Assembly: GCF_016862195.1 (NCBI RefSeq)
Contig: NZ_BOMM01000001.1
Span: 124,001-188,000 of the forward strand
Origin: Paractinoplanes ferrugineus
GTDB lineage: Bacteria; Actinomycetota; Actinomycetes; Mycobacteriales; Micromonosporaceae
DNA: 64,000 nt
Direction of reading: 5' to 3'
In this document: one piece after another, positions 9,315 through 18,186 of the stretch
Layout of the letters: every line of letters begins with the position of its first letter
Numbering within the stretch: the first letter of the stretch is position 1
Program-made: the position numbers and the translations under genes
The notes under the pieces: generated by a model
What the model was told of the DNA's origin: nothing
Seen by the model: only the letters and a program-made list of their open reading frames with translations
Databases searched by the model: none

Positions 9315-9397
9315 CTGTACATTCTACGGACTGTCATCCAGGCCAACGAGCCGTGGTTCGATGAATGCTCCGTAGCGTGATCTAACGTCACCCTCGG

Positions 9398-10801
9398 TCA
9401 CCCCGATGAAGCGCGCGCGGCGGCCTGTAACGCGGAGCGAAGGTCGGACACCTCGGTGATGCGCATGCCCCTGGGCGCGGATCCCTCGGGATCGCAGCCG
9501 GGCGGGACGAGAGCGTCCTTGAAGCCGAGGCGGGCGGCCTCGGCGAGGCGACGGCCGACGGCGCCGACGCGGCGGATCTCACCGGTCAGGCCGACCTCGC
9601 CGATCGCCACCAGGGTCGGGGCCATGGCCAGGTCGAGGCCGCCGGAGGCGACGGCCAGGGCCATGGCGAGGTCGGCGGACGGCTCGACCAGGCGGATGCC
9701 GCCGACCGTGGCGGCGAAGACCTCGCGGTTGTAGAGCTTCAACTGTTTGGTGCGGCGCTCCAGGACCGCCAGGACCATGGCCAGGCGGGCGCTGTCGAGG
9801 CCCGACACGGTGCGCCTCGGTGAGCCCTGCACCTCGGCACCGATGAGCGCCTGCACCTCGGTGACCAGGGCGCGGCGGCCCTCCATGGCAACGGTCACGC
9901 AGGTGCCGGGGACCGGTTCCTGATAGCGGGTGAGGAACAGGCCGGACGGGTCGGCCAGGCTGGTGATGCCGCTCTCGTTCATCTCGAAGCAGCCCACCTC
10001 GTCGGCCGCGCCGTAACGGTTCTTCACGCCGCGGACCAGGCGCAGTGACGAGTGCTTGTCGCCCTCGAAGTGCAGCACGACGTCGACCAGGTGCTCCAGC
10101 ACGCGCGGGCCGGCGACCTGGCCGTCCTTGGTGACGTGACCGACCAGGACGGTGGCGATGCCGCGCTCTTTCGCCACCCCGACCAGGGCGGAGGTCACCG
10201 CGCGGACCTGGGTGACGCCGCCCGGGACGCCCTCGGTGCCGGGGGCCGAGATGGTCTGCACCGAGTCGAGGATGAGCAGGCCGGGCTTGACCGCGTCGAG
10301 GTGACCGAGCACGGCGCCGAGATCGCTCTCGGCCGCCAGGAAGAGCTTGTCGTGCAGGGCGCCCAACCGCTCGGCGCGCAGGCGGACCTGACTCACCGAC
10401 TCCTCCCCGCTGACCACCAGCGACGGGGTGCCGGCGCCGGCCGCCCACTGCTGGGCGACATCGAGCAGCAGTGTGGACTTTCCCACACCGGGCTCACCGG
10501 CCAGCAGCACCACCGCGCCGGGCACGAGGCCGCCGCCGAGCACCCGGTCGAGCTCGCTGACGTTGGTGGGCACCGCTTTGGCCGGGGCCGCGCTGATCGT
10601 GGCGATCGGGCGGGCCGGCTCGGCCGGCATGCGCGAGCTGACCACCCGGCCCGCACCGAGCGGGCTGGTCACGGTGGACTCGATGACCGAGCCCCACTCG
10701 CCGCACTCGGGGCATCGGCCGAGCCATTTCGGCGGCTGGTGCCCGCAGGCGTCGCAGACGTAGGCGGGGCGGGCGGCCTTGGTGGCCCTGGTGGTCGTCA
10801 C
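9398..10801 (-). CDS. radA: DNA repair protein RadA/Sms
   Basis: A RecA-like branch-migration ATPase. The 467-residue protein has an N-terminal zinc finger (CDAC and CPEC, about residues 15-33), Walker A GEPGVGKST, the RadA signature KNRYGAADE and a C-terminal Lon-like domain, which is the full family architecture. Start is GTG at 10801. It lies between lpqE and disA on the minus strand, probably in one operon. Confidence 0.96.
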   Translation of the reverse strand: MTTTRATKAARPAYVCDACGHQPPKWLGRCPECGEWGSVIESTVTSPLGAGRVVSSRMPAEPARPIATISAAPAKAVPTNVSELDRVLGGGLVPGAVVLLAGEPGVGKSTLLLDVAQQWAAGAGTPSLVVSGEESVSQVRLRAERLGALHDKLFLAAESDLGAVLGHLDAVKPGLLILDSVQTISAPGTEGVPGGVTQVRAVTSALVGVAKERGIATVLVGHVTKDGQVAGPRVLEHLVDVVLHFEGDKHSSLRLVRGVKNRYGAADEVGCFEMNESGITSLADPSGLFLTRYQEPVPGTCVTVAMEGRRALVTEVQALIGAEVQGSPRRTVSGLDSARLAMVLAVLERRTKQLKLYNREVFAATVGGIRLVEPSADLAMALAVASGGLDLAMAPTLVAIGEVGLTGEIRRVGAVGRRLAEAARLGFKDALVPPGCDPEGSAPRGMRITEVSDLRSALQAAARASSG

Positions 10802-10830
10802 CGGGCCAAGTTAGCCCGGGGGTACGACAT

Positions 10831-11565
10831 TTACTCCTCGGAGTTCTCGTCCTCGATGCCCGGGGCGCGCGACGCCGGGGACGTCGGGATGGCGAACGGC
10901 GCGGTCACCTCGAGCGGCTGGTTGCTGCCGCTGACCTCGATGGTGAGGCTCAACGAGTAGCCGGGGCGGAGGTCGCCGGTCAGGCCCTGCGCCACCAGCG
11001 ACTGCTTGCCGTCGGCCAGGAAGGTGACGTTGCTCAGCGCCGGGATGGTGATGCGGGCCGGCTCGAGCGCGGCCTTGGTCGGCGTGGCCGCGACCGTGGG
11101 AGTGCCCGACGAGGCGCCCGGGGACGGGGTGTCGACCTGCTCCGACGGCAGACCCGAGGTGGCGTCGGGCCGGCTGCCGGTCGGCTCCGGGTTGGCGCTC
11201 GGCGAGGCGGCTGCGGCACCGCCGCTGAGGCCGATCTGCTGGGCCGCGACGATGTTGGCGCGGGCGTCCGGCTGCGGGCGGCTGCTGATCGTCACGGTGA
11301 TCGACTGCTGGGTCTGGTTGAACAGGCCCAGCTCGAGCGGCGCGTCGGAGCCCGACTTGTAGCCCGCCGGGTTGTTGTAGAGCACCTGGAGGTTGCGGAT
11401 GAGTAGGCCACCGTCGGGGCTCTGGGTGTTGAGGCCGGAGACCGGAGCCTTCAGGATGGCGGTCTCGGCGACCTGACCGGCGGAGCAGCCGGCGAGGGCG
11501 ATCACGGCGACCATCGCGGCACCCGCGGCCTGAGCGACGCGGCGGGTTCCCAGCGAGCGCATCAC
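10831..11565 (-). CDS. lpqE: LpqE-like lipoprotein
   Basis: The 244-residue protein has a lipoprotein signal with lipobox LAGC (Cys27). A conserved extracytoplasmic beta domain is interrupted by a low-complexity Ser/Pro/Ala/Thr segment (about 125-170). The position immediately upstream of radA is that of Mycobacterium lpqE, and the sequence after the lipobox (ILKAPVSGLN) fits that family as remembered. It has been linked to copper handling in some actinomycetes, but nothing in the sequence proves metal binding. The symbol is given by synteny. Confidence 0.75.
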   Translation of the reverse strand: MMRSLGTRRVAQAAGAAMVAVIALAGCSAGQVAETAILKAPVSGLNTQSPDGGLLIRNLQVLYNNPAGYKSGSDAPLELGLFNQTQQSITVTISSRPQPDARANIVAAQQIGLSGGAAAASPSANPEPTGSRPDATSGLPSEQVDTPSPGASSGTPTVAATPTKAALEPARITIPALSNVTFLADGKQSLVAQGLTGDLRPGYSLSLTIEVSGSNQPLEVTAPFAIPTSPASRAPGIEDENSEE

Positions 11566-11644
11566 GATCCTCCAAGTAGTGACACCAATGGTGTGAGCCT
11601 CAGGTTATCGGTCCGGGATCGGGCTCGTGCGGCGACCCGGCCAT

Positions 11645-12472
11645 TCACACCACGAGGCCCGAGAAGATCAGCAAAAGGACGTCGATCAGGGCCACCACGA
11701 TCACCGCCCGGAACATCCCCACCCGTCGTCCCGGGGCGCGCTGATTGACGTACCAGCCGATCGGCAGGACCACGACGGCCGCGGCCGCCGCCGCCCAGCC
11801 CGGCCACGACGGCGGCCCGGGCGGCCCGAAGACAAGCGTGAGGGTGGCGCCGAGCAGGAGAAACGCGGCGGCCGCGGCGGAGCCGGCGGCGCCGAGCCGA
11901 TGCGGCAGGCCCTGGATGCCGGTGGCCGCGTCGTCGTCGAGGTCGGGCAGCACGTTGGCGAAATGGGCGCCGCCGCCGAGCAGCGCGCCCGCCGGGACCA
12001 GCCAGACCGGCGGGGCGGGATGGCCGGGCAGCGCGGTGATCACAAACGCCGGGAGCAGGCCGAACGCCACCAGGTAGGGCACCACGGAGAACACCGTGGA
12101 CTTCAGCGGCCAGTCGTAGAGCAGGGCGAACACGCCGACCACGGTGAGAATCACCGTCGGCCACCAGCCGAACGGCACCGCGGTCAAGGGCACGGCCAGC
12201 GAGGCGATCAGGCCGGCGATCCCGACCGTACGCCGGGAGACCGCACCCGCCGGGATCGGCTTGTCCCGACGCCCGGCGAGTTGGTCGCGCGGCGCGTCGA
12301 GCCAGTCGTTGACCCAGCCCACCGACAGCTGGGTCGCCCCGACGGCCAGGAAGATCCCGGGAATGGCCCAGCCGCGGTGACCCGCCCCGACGGCGAGCAG
12401 CGTGAGCGCGAGGGTGACCGCGCCACCCGGCTCCGGATGCGACGCCTTGATCAGGGCGAGGGCGCGGTTCAT
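11645..12472 (-). CDS. UbiA-family prenyltransferase
   Basis: An integral membrane protein of 275 residues with 7-9 hydrophobic helices. The two Asp-rich motifs that bind prenyl diphosphate through Mg are present: NDWLDAPRD (about 56-64) and DLDDD (about 175-179). UbiA enzymes attach prenyl chains to aromatic or quinone acceptors. Divergent by 46 bases from a methyltransferase that leads into a type III PKS gene, so the acceptor is probably the alkylresorcinol or quinone made by that PKS. The short shared gap suggests common regulation. Confidence 0.88.
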   Translation of the reverse strand: MNRALALIKASHPEPGGAVTLALTLLAVGAGHRGWAIPGIFLAVGATQLSVGWVNDWLDAPRDQLAGRRDKPIPAGAVSRRTVGIAGLIASLAVPLTAVPFGWWPTVILTVVGVFALLYDWPLKSTVFSVVPYLVAFGLLPAFVITALPGHPAPPVWLVPAGALLGGGAHFANVLPDLDDDAATGIQGLPHRLGAAGSAAAAAFLLLGATLTLVFGPPGPPSWPGWAAAAAAVVVLPIGWYVNQRAPGRRVGMFRAVIVVALIDVLLLIFSGLVV

Positions 12473-12518
12473 GCGGCCAGTGTGGTGGTTGTGGCTCCGG
12501 CGTGCCAGGCTCGATCAC

Positions 12519-13235
12519 ATGCCGTCGATGGTTCGTAACGATCCGCGTCAGTACGACGAGCTCGCCGACCAGTGGTGGCACCCGGGCGGCGAGTTCGAGA
12601 TGCTGCACTGGCTCGCCGAGGCGCGGGCGGCGCTGATCCCGCCGGCCGGGCGCGCCGGCGCGGTGCTTCTCGACGCGGGTTGCGGCGCCGGCCTGATGGC
12701 CCCGCACGTGCTCGGGAAGGGTTACCGGCACGTGGGTGTCGATCTTGGCCGGACCGGTCTGGAGCTGGCCGCGCGACACGGTGTACAGCCGGTCAACGGC
12801 GACGTCACGGCGCTGCCGTTCGCCGACGCGACGGCCGACGTGGTGGCGGCGGGCGAGATCCTCGAGCACGTCACCGATCTGCCGGGGACGGTCGCCGAGC
12901 TGTCCCGGGTGTTGCGACCGGGCGGCCTGGTGGTGATCGACACGGTGAACGACAACGCGCTGAGTCGCTTCATCACGGTCACCGCCGGTGAGTGGCTCGG
13001 CTTCGCGCCACCCGGCATCCATGACGCCTCCCTGTTCGTGCGCCCGCGTCGGCTGATCAGCGAATTCGCCCGCCATGGCGTACGCCTTCGGGTGCGCGGC
13101 GCCCGGCCGACGCTGGGTGGCCTCGTGCGCTGGCGGGTGCTGCGCGGCCGACCGACCCGCGGCCGGATCGTGCCGACCGGGCTGACCGCCGTGCTCTACC
13201 AGGGGACCGGCCGCAAAGAGGGAGAACGCTCATGA
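12519..13235 (+). CDS. SAM-dependent methyltransferase (UbiG/Coq3-like)
   Basis: The 238-residue class I methyltransferase has motif I LLDAGCGAGLMAP for SAM, the acidic VGVDLG strand end, and the post-motif LRPGGLVVIDT. The opening QYDELADQWWHPGGEFEMLH resembles UbiG, the O-methyltransferase of quinone synthesis. ATG at 12519 is chosen; the longer frame back to 12402 would overlap the UbiA gene on the other strand. The stop overlaps the next start as ATGA. In this cluster it would O-methylate the polyketide phenol; the substrate is inferred. Confidence 0.88.
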   Translation: MPSMVRNDPRQYDELADQWWHPGGEFEMLHWLAEARAALIPPAGRAGAVLLDAGCGAGLMAPHVLGKGYRHVGVDLGRTGLELAARHGVQPVNGDVTALPFADATADVVAAGEILEHVTDLPGTVAELSRVLRPGGLVVIDTVNDNALSRFITVTAGEWLGFAPPGIHDASLFVRPRRLISEFARHGVRLRVRGARPTLGGLVRWRVLRGRPTRGRIVPTGLTAVLYQGTGRKEGERS

Positions 13236-14386
13236 TCGACGAGGCGAGGCGGCTGGTGCCCCGATTCGCGGCCCGGGCGGCCGCGCACGATCGGGACGGC
13301 ACCTTCCCCACCGACGACTTCGCCGACCTGCGCGAGGCCGGTCTGTTCGGGCTGATGGTGCCGAAACGCCTGGGTGGAGCCGGTGCGGGCTTCGCCGACT
13401 ACGCCGCGATCGCCTATGAGCTGGCCCGCGGCAACGGCGCCACCGCGCTGGTCTTCAACATGCACGCGTCGGTCACCGGGGCGCTCAGTGGCGTCACCGA
13501 CGAGCTGGCCGATGCCCTCGGACTGCCTCCGTCGGCCCTCGAGGCCCGCGACAACTATCTGCGCGCCGCCGCCGAGGGCTCCTGGTACGCGGTGGCGATG
13601 AGCGAACGCGGTGCTGGCTCCCGGCTGTCCCAGATGTCCACCCGGTACACCGCTGTCGACGACGGCTTCCACCTCCAGGGCGCCAAGACGTTCTGTTCCG
13701 GGGCCGGGCACGCCGACGCCTACCTGGTGGCCGCCCGCAGTGCCGCCGACCCGTCGCAGGTCTCGCAGTTCCTGGTGCCGGCCGGCGAGGGTCTGCGGGT
13801 CGAGCCCACGTGGGACGCGCTCGGCATGCGGGCCACCTCCTCGCACGACCTGCACGTCGACGTGACCGTGCCGGCCGGCGCCCTGCTCGGCGGGGTGGAG
13901 GGCCTGGCGCTGATCGTCGCCCAGCTGGCGCCGCACTGGATGGTGGCCAGTTATGCCGCCGTCTACGTGGGCGTCGCCCGCGCCGCCGTCGACGCCGCGA
14001 TCGAGCACGTCAACGAGCGCAAGCTGAGCCACCTGCCGGCGATCCGGTCCCGGATCGGCCGGGCCGACGCCGCGGTCTCGGCCGCCCACCTCGCGGTGCT
14101 GGAGGCGGCCCGCCGGGTCGACACCGCACCGGGCGACGCCGAGACCAACCGGTGGGTGTGGCGGGCCAAGCTGCTCGCCGGCACCACCGCGGCCGAGGTG
14201 GCGGCGTCGATGCTGGAGGCCGCCGGCACGTCGGCGATGCGCCGCGGCCACCCCCTGGAACGTCTCTACCGTGACGCCCGCGCCGGCTCGTTGCAGCCGG
14301 CCACCAGCGACGTGTGCGCTGACTGGCTGGGCGTCGACGCACTCGGCGGGGATCCCGACTCGGAGGGGTTCGCCCCGCGCTGGTAG
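13232..14386 (+). CDS. Acyl-CoA-dehydrogenase-like flavoprotein
   Basis: The 384-residue protein has the three-part acyl-CoA dehydrogenase fold: N-terminal helices (MVPKRLGGAGAGFADYA), middle beta domain (MSERGAGSRLSQM, GAKTFCSG) and C-terminal helices. A clear catalytic Glu is not obvious by eye. Members of this fold also act as flavin-dependent hydroxylases, and a hydroxylation step would fit a pathway from resorcinol to hydroquinone. It is coupled to the methyltransferase by a 4-base overlap and followed after 15 bases by the PKS gene. Dehydrogenase versus hydroxylase is unresolved. Confidence 0.85.
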   Translation: MIDEARRLVPRFAARAAAHDRDGTFPTDDFADLREAGLFGLMVPKRLGGAGAGFADYAAIAYELARGNGATALVFNMHASVTGALSGVTDELADALGLPPSALEARDNYLRAAAEGSWYAVAMSERGAGSRLSQMSTRYTAVDDGFHLQGAKTFCSGAGHADAYLVAARSAADPSQVSQFLVPAGEGLRVEPTWDALGMRATSSHDLHVDVTVPAGALLGGVEGLALIVAQLAPHWMVASYAAVYVGVARAAVDAAIEHVNERKLSHLPAIRSRIGRADAAVSAAHLAVLEAARRVDTAPGDAETNRWVWRAKLLAGTTAAEVAASMLEAAGTSAMRRGHPLERLYRDARAGSLQPATSDVCADWLGVDALGGDPDSEGFAPRW

Positions 14387-14401
14387 CTGGAGGCAATTTT
14401 C

Positions 14402-15466
14402 GTGGAGCGCAACGCGATCATCGCGGGGCTGGGCATCGCACTGCCGCCGGCGGTCGAGCAGAGGGACATCTGGGACGGCTACTTCCAATATCAGTACGAG
14501 GGCCCACGCCGCGCCCTCGCCAAGCGAATCTTCGAGAACTCCGGGGTGCGCAGCCGCCAGGCCGCGGTGAGCCCGATGCTGGAGGACGTCGCCGACTGGT
14601 CCACCGAACGCCGGATGCTCCGCTACCAGGTGGAGGCGATGCCGCTCGGCAAGGAAGCGGCGGAGCGGGCGATCGCCGAGGCCGGCCTCACCGCCGACCA
14701 GATCGGTCTGTTCGCCGTCTGCTCCTGCACCGGCTACGCTACCCCCGGCCTCGACATCTTGCTCGCCCGTGACCTCGGCATGGCCCCCGGCGTGCAGCGG
14801 CTGTTCGTCGGGCACATGGGCTGCTACGCGGCGTTGCCCGGCCTCGGCACCGCGGCCGACTTCGTGGTCGCCCGCGACCGCCCGGCCCTGCTCCTCTGCG
14901 CCGAACTGACCAGTCTGCATCTCCAGCCGCCCGCGGTGCGGGCGGACGTGCAGCAGATCGTCTCCCACGCGCTCTTCAGCGACGCGGCGGCGGCCGTCGT
15001 GGTCGTTCCGGGCGACGTCGGCGGGTACGCGGTGAAAGAGGTCGCCGCCGTCACGGACAGCACGACCGCGGACTACATGACGTGGGAGGTGACGGACCGT
15101 GGCTTCCGGATGGGGTTGTCGCCACGCGTACCGGACGTGCTCGCCACCCACGTCCGCGGTCTCGTCGACGACCTGCTGGCCCGGCACGGCCTGACCATCC
15201 CCGACATCGACGGCTGGGCCGTGCACCCGGGCGGCCCCAGGATCCTGGACGTGGTCGGCGAGCGGCTGGGGCTCGACGAGGCGGCCCTGGCAACGTCCCG
15301 GGAGACGCTCGCCGCGTACGGAAACTGTTCCTCACCCACCGTCCTGCTGGTCCTCGACGCGCTCCGGCGCCGCGCGGTACCGCCGCGCCGGATCCTGATG
15401 CTCGCCTTCGGCCCAGGGCTCACTCTTTACGGAACCCTCCTCGAGGCCTCTACAGTCACAGCGTGA
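14402..15466 (+). CDS. Type III polyketide synthase (alkylresorcinol/alkylpyrone synthase-like)
   Basis: The 354-residue chalcone-synthase-fold enzyme has an intact catalytic triad: Cys141 in GHMGCYAA, His275 in WAVHPGGP and Asn308 in YGNCSS, plus the C-terminal loop FGPGLTLYG. It would condense a starter acyl-CoA with malonyl-CoA units. With UbiA, a methyltransferase and a flavoprotein it resembles, from memory, the Actinoplanes missouriensis cluster for alkyl-O-dihydrogeranyl-methoxyhydroquinones. GTG start with GAGGCAA upstream. Starter length cannot be predicted by eye. Confidence 0.93.
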   Translation: MERNAIIAGLGIALPPAVEQRDIWDGYFQYQYEGPRRALAKRIFENSGVRSRQAAVSPMLEDVADWSTERRMLRYQVEAMPLGKEAAERAIAEAGLTADQIGLFAVCSCTGYATPGLDILLARDLGMAPGVQRLFVGHMGCYAALPGLGTAADFVVARDRPALLLCAELTSLHLQPPAVRADVQQIVSHALFSDAAAAVVVVPGDVGGYAVKEVAAVTDSTTADYMTWEVTDRGFRMGLSPRVPDVLATHVRGLVDDLLARHGLTIPDIDGWAVHPGGPRILDVVGERLGLDEAALATSRETLAAYGNCSSPTVLLVLDALRRRAVPPRRILMLAFGPGLTLYGTLLEASTVTA

Positions 15467-15924
15467 CAGGCGAGCGGGCCCGCGGCGTCGTGCTCTACCT
15501 GAGTGCCGCCGTGCTGCTCGCCGGCGGCGCACTCTGGTGGTTCCGGACCGCTCCGAACGACGAAATCGACCCCCGGATCGAACAGTGGAGCCAAGCGGCT
15601 CTGCGGCTGCTGCCCGACACCGACGAGCAGGAGACCGCCGCCACCCTTCCGCTCGGAGCCGGCGTCGACCGCGAGGTGGAGGCCAACCTGGAAAACGGCA
15701 GCTACCTGGTGCGGATTCTCTGCGTCGGCGGGCCGGACAGTCAGGTGCGGGTCCGGCTCGGCCAGGAGGGCAGCGACTCCGGCCGTGGCCTGAGCTGCGA
15801 CCGCACCACCGAGCCCGACAGTTTCACGGTAGGCACAGCCGGACAATTGCGAATGACCCTCACAGTCGGCCCGGCCGGCCCGGTCGTCCTCCGCTACGCC
15901 CTGCAACGCCAGAACACCCCGTAG
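15463..15924 (+). CDS. Small membrane-anchored protein coupled to the PKS
   Basis: No recognised family. The 153-residue product begins at GTG 15463, overlapping the PKS stop (GTGA). One membrane segment (about residues 8-25) is followed by an extracytoplasmic domain with two cysteines (ILCVGG and LSCDR). The tight overlap shows it is the last gene of the PKS operon, so it may help export or hold the lipid product, but that is inference. Confidence 0.7.
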   Translation: MTGERARGVVLYLSAAVLLAGGALWWFRTAPNDEIDPRIEQWSQAALRLLPDTDEQETAATLPLGAGVDREVEANLENGSYLVRILCVGGPDSQVRVRLGQEGSDSGRGLSCDRTTEPDSFTVGTAGQLRMTLTVGPAGPVVLRYALQRQNTP

Positions 15925-16572
15925 CCTCGGTGTCCGCTCGCTTCGACAAGGGGCGCGTGGCGGGGGTTTTGGCGTAGTCCTGCAGCGCTGCTCAAACCTC
16001 CGGCGAGTGCTGCTTGCGCCGCCTTGCAACTGACCAGGGGCGGATTGCCGCTCTGCGCCCGGCAGCGGCCCCCGGCCATGGAGGTGCCGGTGCGCGCCAG
16101 CAGTCGGCGCCGCCGTGCGGTCCTGGCTGCAGGCGTGGCGGGCGTGGCGGGCATGGCGGGCATGGCGGCGTGGCGGCAGCGGCGGGCGGTTCGGCCGGGC
16201 GGCAGAGCCGGGCGCTGCGCCGTGGCGGCGGAGCGATAGCGCTGGGCGCTTCGGCAGGCTGCACTGCTGGAGGTGGCGGCCGGGGGACAGAGCTGAGCGC
16301 TGCGCCGGGGCGGGCGTGGCGGCAGGGCGGCAGTGCTGGGCAGGGCGGCAGGGCGACAAGAGCTGGGCGCGTAGCAGTGGAGCGGCAGATCGGGGCGTGG
16401 CGGACGAGCGACAGAGCAGGCGCTGCGTCGGGGTGGCAGTGGCAGCGCGGCAGGGCCGGGCGCTGCGGCGGTGGCACTGGTGGGCGCTTCGGCAGGGTGA
16501 CCGGGCCGGGCGTCCGCGAAGGGCGGCAGCGTGGGCGAGGGCTGCGGGGCCGGCGGTGTCCGGGGTGGGTGG
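15925..16572. repeat. 648-bp gap of degenerate GC-rich repeats, no supported gene
   Basis: Between converging genes. Open frames exist on both strands but are Arg/Ala/Gly-rich shadows of repeated words such as GGGCGCTGCG, GGCGCTTCGG and GGCAGGGCGG, without start signals or a family. From about 16110 on, the run looks like decayed tandem duplications. Confidence 0.65.
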
Positions 16573-17331
16573 TTAGAGGCGGGCGAGGTCGGGGCGGAAG
16601 GTGTCGACCGAGGCGGTGCGGGCGTCGGTGCGGATGATGACGCCGGCCTTGTCGACCAGGAGGGCTGCGGCGGTGCCGTCAGGGGCGCCGACCTTGAGCT
16701 GGGTGCGCACTGTGCCGGACGGGTCGTGCAGCACCCGGACTGTCTTGCCCTGCGCCTGCGGGGCGGCACCGGTGGGCGGGGCGGTGCCGGCGGAGGCGGC
16801 GGCGGTGACCGCGCCGGCCACGGTGATCACGACGATTTCGGGGCGGACCGCGGCGATGGTGTCGGCGATCAGCGTGTCGCACTCGCAGCCGTCGATCAGC
16901 AGGATGACCGCGGGCAGGTCGTGGCGCAGCGAGACGGCCTGGCCGTCGGCATTTACCAGTTCGAGCGCGGGCAGGGCGGCTGCGCGGGTGGCGGTGGTGC
17001 TCGCGGTGCGCTGGGCGGCGGGCTGCCGGGTCGGGCCGGGCCACGCCGAGGCGAACAGGCTGGCCACGGTCACCAGGATGGCCAGCGTGATGATCAGCAC
17101 GGGGGCGCGAACGGCGCCGTTGGCGACCTTGCGGATCTGGCGCATGCCCGGCCGGTTGAGGAACTGCTGCCAGCGGGACGGGTGCTCGATCTCGCGAAGC
17201 TCGGCGCGGATGGCGTCGACCTCGTCGGAGAGCTCGGACAGATCGTCGGGGATGACGATCACGCCCCACTCCTCGGGCAGGTCGGGCAGATCGTCGGGCG
17301 ACCAGCCGCCGCTCTCGTTCGGACCAGCCAT
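16573..17331 (-). CDS. Membrane protein with C-terminal thioredoxin-like domain (putative)
   Basis: Not assigned to a named family. The 252-residue protein has an acidic N-terminus (LPDLPEEWGVIVIPDDLSE), a coiled-coil-prone stretch at about 32-50, one membrane helix at about 78-96 and an outer domain. The region AVILLIDGCECD followed by ADTIAAVRPEIVVITVAG reads like a thioredoxin-type strand-helix-strand with a CxC instead of CxxC. A late VGAPDGTAAALLVDKAGVIIR resembles the cis-Pro-side strands but lacks the Pro. It is divergent from carD and transcribed toward the repeat gap. Confidence 0.7.
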   Translation of the reverse strand: MAGPNESGGWSPDDLPDLPEEWGVIVIPDDLSELSDEVDAIRAELREIEHPSRWQQFLNRPGMRQIRKVANGAVRAPVLIITLAILVTVASLFASAWPGPTRQPAAQRTASTTATRAAALPALELVNADGQAVSLRHDLPAVILLIDGCECDTLIADTIAAVRPEIVVITVAGAVTAAASAGTAPPTGAAPQAQGKTVRVLHDPSGTVRTQLKVGAPDGTAAALLVDKAGVIIRTDARTASVDTFRPDLARL

Positions 17332-17661
17332 GCCTCACCCTCCCCCCTGGCCAGCGGTTCGTCGGTCGGGGACCTGAGGTCCAGCCTCCCTTAAGCTCGG
17401 CCCGACCGCCAGTAGTGCGCGCTTGCGGACCTTAGCGATAAGCTTGACCTCTCAATAACCGTAGGTCCGGAATATCCGACTCGCTGGGCAAAGCGGTCAC
17501 GCAATCGTCACCTAGCGTTACCGAGGCAGCTCCCGGCGCTTCTGTCAAGCCGTAGAAAGGCCCGTCACAAGGCCCCTGAGCTGCACTAACAGTCACCGGC
17601 AGGGCGGGACATAGCTGCCTGAGCGTGTTACCCTAGACACAGCGAAAGGGGCTTCGAACCT
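17332..17661 (+). promoter_or_regulatory. 330-bp divergent regulatory gap upstream of carD
   Basis: No gene seen. The middle (about 17430-17530) is less GC-rich than the neighbouring genes. A -10-like TACCCT lies at 17629-17634, and GAAAGGGG at 17644-17651 is the ribosome site for carD. TTGACC near 17443 could be a second -35. Promoter calls are by eye only. Confidence 0.45.
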
Positions 17662-18147
17662 ATGGTTTTCAGTGTCGGCGAGACCGTTGTTTACCCCCAC
17701 CACGGGGCCGCACTCATCGAGGCAATCGAAACACGGGTCATCAAGGGCGAACCAAAGCAGTACCTCGTTTTGCGCGTTGCCCAGGGTGATCTGACCGTGC
17801 GGGTGCCCGCTGAGAATGCCGAGATCGTCGGCGTGCGCGAAGTGGTTGGCGAGGAAGGCCTGGGTAAGGTCTTCGACGTCCTCCGCGCACCGCACACCGA
17901 GGAGCCGACCAACTGGTCGCGGCGTTACAAGGCCAATCTCGAGAAACTGGCCTCCGGTAACCCCCTGAAGGTTGCTGAAGTCGTTCGTGACCTTTGGCGT
18001 CGCGAGCGCGAGCGTGGTCTCTCGGCCGGAGAGAAGCGCATGCTTGCGAAGGCTCGCGACATTCTTGTCGGCGAGGTTGCTCTTGCGGAGAAGAGCACGA
18101 AGGACGAGGCCGAGGTCCTCCTCGACAAGGTCCTCACCGAGGCCTGA
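17662..18147 (+). CDS. carD: CarD-family RNA polymerase-binding regulator
   Basis: A 161-residue global regulator that binds the RNA polymerase beta subunit and stabilises the open complex at promoters. The N-terminal Tudor-like RID domain ([16 protein letters not shown], residues 1-58) keeps Arg25, which contacts polymerase in Mycobacterium. The helical DNA-binding domain keeps Trp85 (PTNW), the residue that wedges into the minor groove upstream of -10. Length equals the mycobacterial protein. It is followed by ispD after 39 bases, the conserved carD-ispD-ispF order. Confidence 0.96.
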   Translation: MVFSVGETVVYPHHGAALIEAIETRVIKGEPKQYLVLRVAQGDLTVRVPAENAEIVGVREVVGEEGLGKVFDVLRAPHTEEPTNWSRRYKANLEKLASGNPLKVAEVVRDLWRRERERGLSAGEKRMLAKARDILVGEVALAEKSTKDEAEVLLDKVLTEA

Positions 18148-18186
18148 CAAGCGCTCGACAACATCATCTCTGCACAGGACCGCGAC

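Noticed and set aside
13196..15226. 676-codon minus-strand frame opposite flavoprotein and PKS genes
   Set aside because: The plus strand has the catalytic triad and overlapping operon structure; the antisense has no recognisable fold.
16014..16637. 207-codon Gly/Arg/Ala-rich frame
   Set aside because: No hydrophobic pattern or start signal, and its 3' end overlaps the better-supported membrane protein gene.
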